From NCBI GenBank assembly GCA_023150055.1, contig JAKLLP010000017.1:5548-14753 (forward strand): 9,206 bases of DNA, written 5' to 3'. The notes below the pieces were generated by a model that saw only the letters and a program-made list of their open reading frames with translations, was not told where the DNA came from and did not search any database. Each line of letters starts with the position of its first letter. Position 1 is the stretch's first letter. The translations under genes were made by a program, and so were the position numbers. Source of the stretch: Gammaproteobacteria bacterium (GTDB lineage Bacteria; Pseudomonadota; Gammaproteobacteria; Steroidobacterales; GCA-2729495). Below, in pieces: positions 6,346 to 9,206 of the stretch.

Positions 6346-8039
6346 GTAAAGCGTCCGGCCAGCAGCACGTCGGCCAGGCTGTCGACGTCGAGCCAGTGGC
6401 CCGTGGTGTAGACGACGCGGATTTTCTCGCCACGGGCGACCAGCTGCGTCAGCAGGTGATGCAGCTTCGCGCGGCGATTGCCGGGCACGGCGGCCATCGC
6501 GGCCACCACCTCGCGCAGACGCGGCAACGCGCGCGCGCTCACCTTGAGAAAGCCCATCCACTCGCCGTGACACTCGCCCTCGGCGATGTCCTCCGCGCAG
6601 CGGCGCAGGTAGATCTCGTGGTAGAACGCCTGGCGCGAATGCGGCTCGCTGCAGGACACATAGTCCGCCGCCCGGCCGCGGTTCACCGACTCCTGCCAGT
6701 CCGTGTCGGCGACGATCACGAAGTCGTCCACCGGTTCGGCGAGGTGGTCGATGATGTAGCGGCGAAAGATCACGTCGCCGTAGGAGATGTAGAGGTCGTT
6801 GGTATCGTCCCTGTCGGCATCGAGCGCGCGGGCGAGCGAGATGAGCTCGCCGGTGTCGGCGTAGTCGGTGTTGTCGACGAAGGACAATCCCGGCAGGTCG
6901 ATCGCCTGCGGCAGGTAACCGCGCACGACGCTGATGCGCTTGATGCCGGCGGCATTGTAGGCGGCGATGATGTGCGCGAGCAGCGGCTGGCCGCGGATTT
7001 CCACCATCGCCTTGGGGCGGTCCGCCGTCAGCTCACCGAGGGCGGAACCGCGCGAGGCGGCGAGCACGATCACGCGCGACTCCTTGCCCTGCCGCGGCAG
7101 GTAGCGCTCCTCGGCTTCCTGCAGCTCGGAGGCGCCCTGCAGCCGGAAGATTTCCTTCACCGGTGCCACGCGGTCCTCGATCGAGCGCAGGTTCTGCTCG
7201 CGGGCAAGCGTAGCCGCGCATTCCTGCATGGCGGGAATGGCCGCGCGCAGCAGGTGGTTCGCCCAGATGGCTATCGAAAAACCAGCCTCGCGGAACACCT
7301 CCGTCGGCGTCGCGTAATACTTGGTGGGCACGATCACCACCGGACTGCGGTCCGCCCACTCCCGCTTGAAGGCGAGCACCTCCTTCGGCGAGGCGAGCGC
7401 GCTGTGGATCAGGATCCCGTCGGAACCGGCCGCATGGTAGGCCTCGGCCCGGCGCAGCGCCTCACCGAGCCCCCAGCCGGCGATGAAGGCCTCCACGCGC
7501 GTGATGATCGAGAAATCGTCGTCGCGCTGCGCATCCTTGCCGGCCTTGATGCGGCTGCAGAATTCCTCGATATCGGCGAGCTGCTGCTTTTCGCCGTCGA
7601 TGAAGCTGTTGGTCTTGGGGTAGAGCTTGTCCTCGATGCAGACCGCGGCGATGCCGCGCTGCTCGAGCTTGCGCACGAGGCGGCGCACATTGTTGAAATT
7701 GCCGTAGCCGGTGTCCCCGTCGAGCAGGATCGGGATGGTGGTGGCATCCACCATGAACTCGAGCATCTCGAGCACCTGCGTCCAGGAGGCCTCGTTGCTG
7801 TCGCGCACGCCGAACTGGGCCGACATGCACAGCCCGCCGGCCCACAGCGCCCTGAAGCCGGCCTCCTCGCCGATGCGCGCGCTCACGCCGTTGTGGGCCT
7901 CGAGCAGGAACTCGAGCTCGGGGCTCAGCAGCAGCTCGCGGAACCGCGTCGTGCGCCGCGTCCTGCCGGGGACGATTTCCACCAGGGGACCGGCCCTTGT
8001 CCTGCCGGGAACCGTCCCCGTCTTTCTGTCAGCACTCAT
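6342..8039 (-). CDS. pepM: Phosphoenolpyruvate mutase fused to a C-terminal nucleotidyltransferase
   Basis: This 565-residue two-domain protein starts the pathway: PEP mutase rearranges phosphoenolpyruvate to phosphonopyruvate, forming the C-P bond. Residues ~30-300 are the isocitrate-lyase-superfamily mutase domain ([32 protein letters not shown] with metal-site Asp at 107/109). They carry the exact PepM signature [10 protein letters not shown] (136-145), which separates true PEP mutases from related lyases. Residues ~322-565 are a sugar-nucleotidyltransferase-like domain ([20 protein letters not shown], 323-342; [21 protein letters not shown] at 421-425; TGHWLDVDS near the end). Its nucleotide loop has A-S-R-G-S-A instead of the common A-G-x-G-[ST]-R. 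PEP mutase/nucleotidyltransferase fusions of this order are known in phosphonate clusters. The start ATG at 8039 overlaps the dioxygenase stop as ATGA. The first ~28 residues are a non-homologous extension containing VPGRTR twice; a GTG at 7982 is an alternative start. Confidence 0.95.
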   Translation of the reverse strand: MSADRKTGTVPGRTRAGPLVEIVPGRTRRTTRFRELLLSPELEFLLEAHNGVSARIGEEAGFRALWAGGLCMSAQFGVRDSNEASWTQVLEMLEFMVDATTIPILLDGDTGYGNFNNVRRLVRKLEQRGIAAVCIEDKLYPKTNSFIDGEKQQLADIEEFCSRIKAGKDAQRDDDFSIITRVEAFIAGWGLGEALRRAEAYHAAGSDGILIHSALASPKEVLAFKREWADRSPVVIVPTKYYATPTEVFREAGFSIAIWANHLLRAAIPAMQECAATLAREQNLRSIEDRVAPVKEIFRLQGASELQEAEERYLPRQGKESRVIVLAASRGSALGELTADRPKAMVEIRGQPLLAHIIAAYNAAGIKRISVVRGYLPQAIDLPGLSFVDNTDYADTGELISLARALDADRDDTNDLYISYGDVIFRRYIIDHLAEPVDDFVIVADTDWQESVNRGRAADYVSCSEPHSRQAFYHEIYLRRCAEDIAEGECHGEWMGFLKVSARALPRLREVVAAMAAVPGNRRAKLHHLLTQLVARGEKIRVVYTTGHWLDVDSLADVLLAGRFT

Positions 8040-8836
8040 ACGCGGTAACGGTATTCCCTGCCGGGCTCACGCTCGATGTCGGGCGGATAGCTCGCGCGCT
8101 TGTCCGCGTAGTAACGGACGAGGTGATCGCCCTCCGAGGCCGCATTGTAAGTGTAGTAGAGCACGCGGCGGGCCTCGCTCGTGGTATTCGGTGCCGAACG
8201 GTGCGGGATGAACGAATCGAAGAACACGACGTCGCCGGGCTCCGCCTCGATGTGCCGCCAGTGCAGCCCGGCAAGTTGCGGGGCAGTCAGTGGTTCCCAC
8301 TCGCTGCCGATCAGTTCGTGCGCGCCCCGGAAGCCGCCCGCCATCTCGAGACAGCCGTTGGCGACCGTGGCGCGATCGACCGCGACCAGCGCCGTGATGT
8401 GCAGGCGCGCGTAGCGCGCCCAGCCGGCCTGGACGTCCTGGTGGGCCTCGAAGCCGCCGCCACCCGGCAGCTTGAAATTGATCTTGTCCTTGAAGAGCAC
8501 GGCCGGCTCGCCGAGGAGCTGGCCACAAGCGCCGGCGAGCTGCCTGCCGGTGGCCAGCGCGCGAAAGCCCTCGTGGTAAGGCAGCACGTTTTCCATGCGG
8601 TTGAGGATGCGTGCGCCGCGCTCGCTGTGCTCGAAGTACATCATGTGGCGGCCGGCCGTCTCGGGCCAGCGCTGCACCTCGTCCGTCCAGCAACGGATGC
8701 GCTCGATGTCGTCCGGCGCAAACAAGCCCCGCACGACGAGGTAGCCGTCACGGCGGAAGGCGGCGACCTGGGTGGCGGTGAGCGGTCCGGATGTCACGCC
8801 GTCATCACCCGAACAATGCACCTGAGATAATGTCAT
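8036..8836 (-). CDS. Phytanoyl-CoA dioxygenase (PhyH) family Fe(II)/2-oxoglutarate oxygenase, possible AEP hydroxylase
   Basis: This 266-residue protein belongs to the PhyH family of non-haem iron oxygenases. It shows the family N-terminus [25 protein letters not shown] (about 23-47) and the iron-binding HxD in [11 protein letters not shown] (H132, D134). It also has NGCLEMAGG (160-168), [17 protein letters not shown] with the third iron ligand H212, and an Arg pair (R223/R224) suited to bind 2-oxoglutarate. PhnY, which hydroxylates AEP at C1, is a PhyH-family enzyme, so hydroxylation of AEP or another phosphonate intermediate is a reasonable inference from context but not shown by sequence. 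ATG at 8836 lies in an AT-rich stretch four bases past the stop of the preceding small gene and lacks a clear Shine-Dalgarno sequence; GTG at 8797 is an alternative. The stop overlaps the start of the PEP mutase gene (ATGA). Confidence 0.9.
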   Translation of the reverse strand: MTLSQVHCSGDDGVTSGPLTATQVAAFRRDGYLVVRGLFAPDDIERIRCWTDEVQRWPETAGRHMMYFEHSERGARILNRMENVLPYHEGFRALATGRQLAGACGQLLGEPAVLFKDKINFKLPGGGGFEAHQDVQAGWARYARLHITALVAVDRATVANGCLEMAGGFRGAHELIGSEWEPLTAPQLAGLHWRHIEAEPGDVVFFDSFIPHRSAPNTTSEARRVLYYTYNAASEGDHLVRYYADKRASYPPDIEREPGREYRYRV

Positions 8837-8870
8837 TGAATTATTGATCTAACTTATCTTTTACGGCTGA
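8822..8870 (-). other. AT-rich junction between the small gene and the dioxygenase gene
   Basis: These 49 bases contain only 15 G or C (about 31%), in sharp contrast to the GC-rich surroundings. They span the last codons of the 62-residue gene, the four-base gap and the first codons of the dioxygenase gene. On the minus strand the segment includes GATAAG and AATAAT stretches that could serve as a -10 element, but no well-spaced -35 box is convincing. It could hold an internal promoter, or keep the dioxygenase start free of mRNA structure. Confidence 0.3.
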
Positions 8871-9029
8871 ACTGAACCAGCGATACAGGATGGCGGCATC
8901 GAGCGGCGAGAGGTCGAAACGCTGCGCGGCCTCCTCGATCAGGGCAGGCGTAAACCGCGGCTGCCCGGCAAGCCACGCCACTGCCCGCCGCAGCGCTTCC
9001 CCTTCTGGTAGCAGCCCACCCGTGCTCAC
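8841..9029 (-). CDS. Small conserved-looking hypothetical protein (62 aa), first gene of the phosphonate operon
   Basis: This 62-residue, mostly helical soluble protein has no signal peptide or membrane segment. The core, EALRRAVAWLAGQPRFTPAL followed by IEEAAQRFDLSPLDAAILYRWF, looks like two or three amphipathic helices and resembles small uncharacterised proteobacterial proteins. I cannot assign a function. The start is GTG at 9029. The frame stays open upstream to the window edge but offers no ATG, GTG or TTG codon there, so a longer gene starting outside the window is possible. The last ten residues (SSAVKDKLDQ) are encoded by unusually AT-rich DNA compared with the rest. The stop lies four bases before the dioxygenase start, so the two genes are probably cotranscribed. 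The helical RFDLSP motif could suit a DNA- or protein-binding role, but that is a guess. Confidence 0.6.
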   Translation of the reverse strand: MSTGGLLPEGEALRRAVAWLAGQPRFTPALIEEAAQRFDLSPLDAAILYRWFSSAVKDKLDQ

Positions 9030-9206
9030 GACGCGGAATTGTCCGCTGCCGACCCCTGCACTGCAACGGGCGCTGGCGATGCCGTTGGTGCGCGATTGGC
9101 GCGCTGCTGGGTGGTCAGCGCAACCGATGGACCGCCCTTGCGGCGGGACGTCCGCGCCGTCGCTCCCCGATACTCGCTTTGGGCGCGGACGCCCGCCTCC
9201 GGGCGG
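9030..9206. other. Window end without a supported gene; contains a GC-rich inverted repeat
   Basis: I see no convincing coding sequence here. A perfect 10-base inverted repeat, CGTCCGCGCC (9149-9158) with GGCGCGGACG (9182-9191), encloses a 23-base loop. It may be a structured leader of the minus-strand operon, the tail of an upstream unit, or a chance feature of GC-rich DNA. No promoter is recognisable in this stretch. Confidence 0.3.

Noticed and set aside
5029..6411. Long plus-strand open frame (460 codons) opposite the decarboxylase gene
   Set aside because: It is low-complexity His/Arg-rich antisense sequence with no recognisable domain. The minus-strand ppd explains the region.
6346..6573. 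Upstream extension of the phosphonopyruvate decarboxylase to 6573
   Set aside because: The 76 added residues are out-of-frame translation of the nucleotidyltransferase domain. The known Ppd N-terminus begins at 6345.
6396..8048. Long plus-strand open frame (550 codons) opposite the PEP mutase gene
   Set aside because: The translation is Arg/His/Ala/Gly/Val-rich with no family resemblance. It is the antisense shadow of a GC-rich gene with unmistakable motifs on the minus strand.
9149..9191. Inverted repeat at the window end considered as an intrinsic terminator or riboswitch
   Set aside because: It has a long 23-base loop, no T-run on either side and no recognisable riboswitch core. It is kept only as an unexplained structured stretch.
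1..9206. CRISPR arrays, tRNA or rRNA genes, integrase or attachment sites
   Set aside because: No regularly spaced direct repeats, no tRNA-like cloverleaf or rRNA sequence, and no integrase or transposase reading frame was recognised on either strand.

Overview
The window is GC-rich and gene-dense, with very short gaps and frequent 4-base start/stop overlaps. It looks like chromosomal DNA of a Gram-negative proteobacterium. A gammaproteobacterium is my best guess, based on a DUF2860-like outer-membrane protein fragment next to a pcm-type isoaspartyl methyltransferase. The lineage is inference only.

Layout. Positions 1-1420 (+ strand) hold the 3' end of a probable outer-membrane beta-barrel gene and a complete L-isoaspartyl O-methyltransferase gene. 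Positions 1418-1669 are a 252-bp MITE-like element with perfect 22-bp terminal inverted repeats. It sits exactly at the meeting stop codons of two convergent genes. From 9029 down to 1667 (- strand) there are eight co-directional genes, read in the order: small unknown protein (62 aa), PhyH-family Fe(II)/2-oxoglutarate dioxygenase, PEP mutase fused to a nucleotidyltransferase, phosphonopyruvate decarboxylase, 2-aminoethylphosphonate (AEP) transaminase, PntC-like cytidylyltransferase, small secreted/membrane protein with a YLDPSTGS motif, and a TagB/TagF-like CDP-alcohol phosphotransferase. Four of the junctions are ATGA overlaps or nearly so, which points to one translationally coupled operon. 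Positions 9030-9206 hold no gene I can support.

How the genes work together. PEP mutase makes phosphonopyruvate. The decarboxylase pulls the reaction forward to phosphonoacetaldehyde, and the transaminase makes AEP. The PhyH enzyme could hydroxylate AEP, by analogy with PhnY, to 1-hydroxy-AEP. The PntC-like enzyme would activate the product with CTP to a CMP-phosphonate. The TagB-like transferase would then move the phosphonate headgroup from the CMP donor to a surface glycan, lipid or other acceptor. The core route to AEP is well supported by signature motifs. The hydroxylation, the acceptor and the role of the second nucleotidyltransferase domain are inference.
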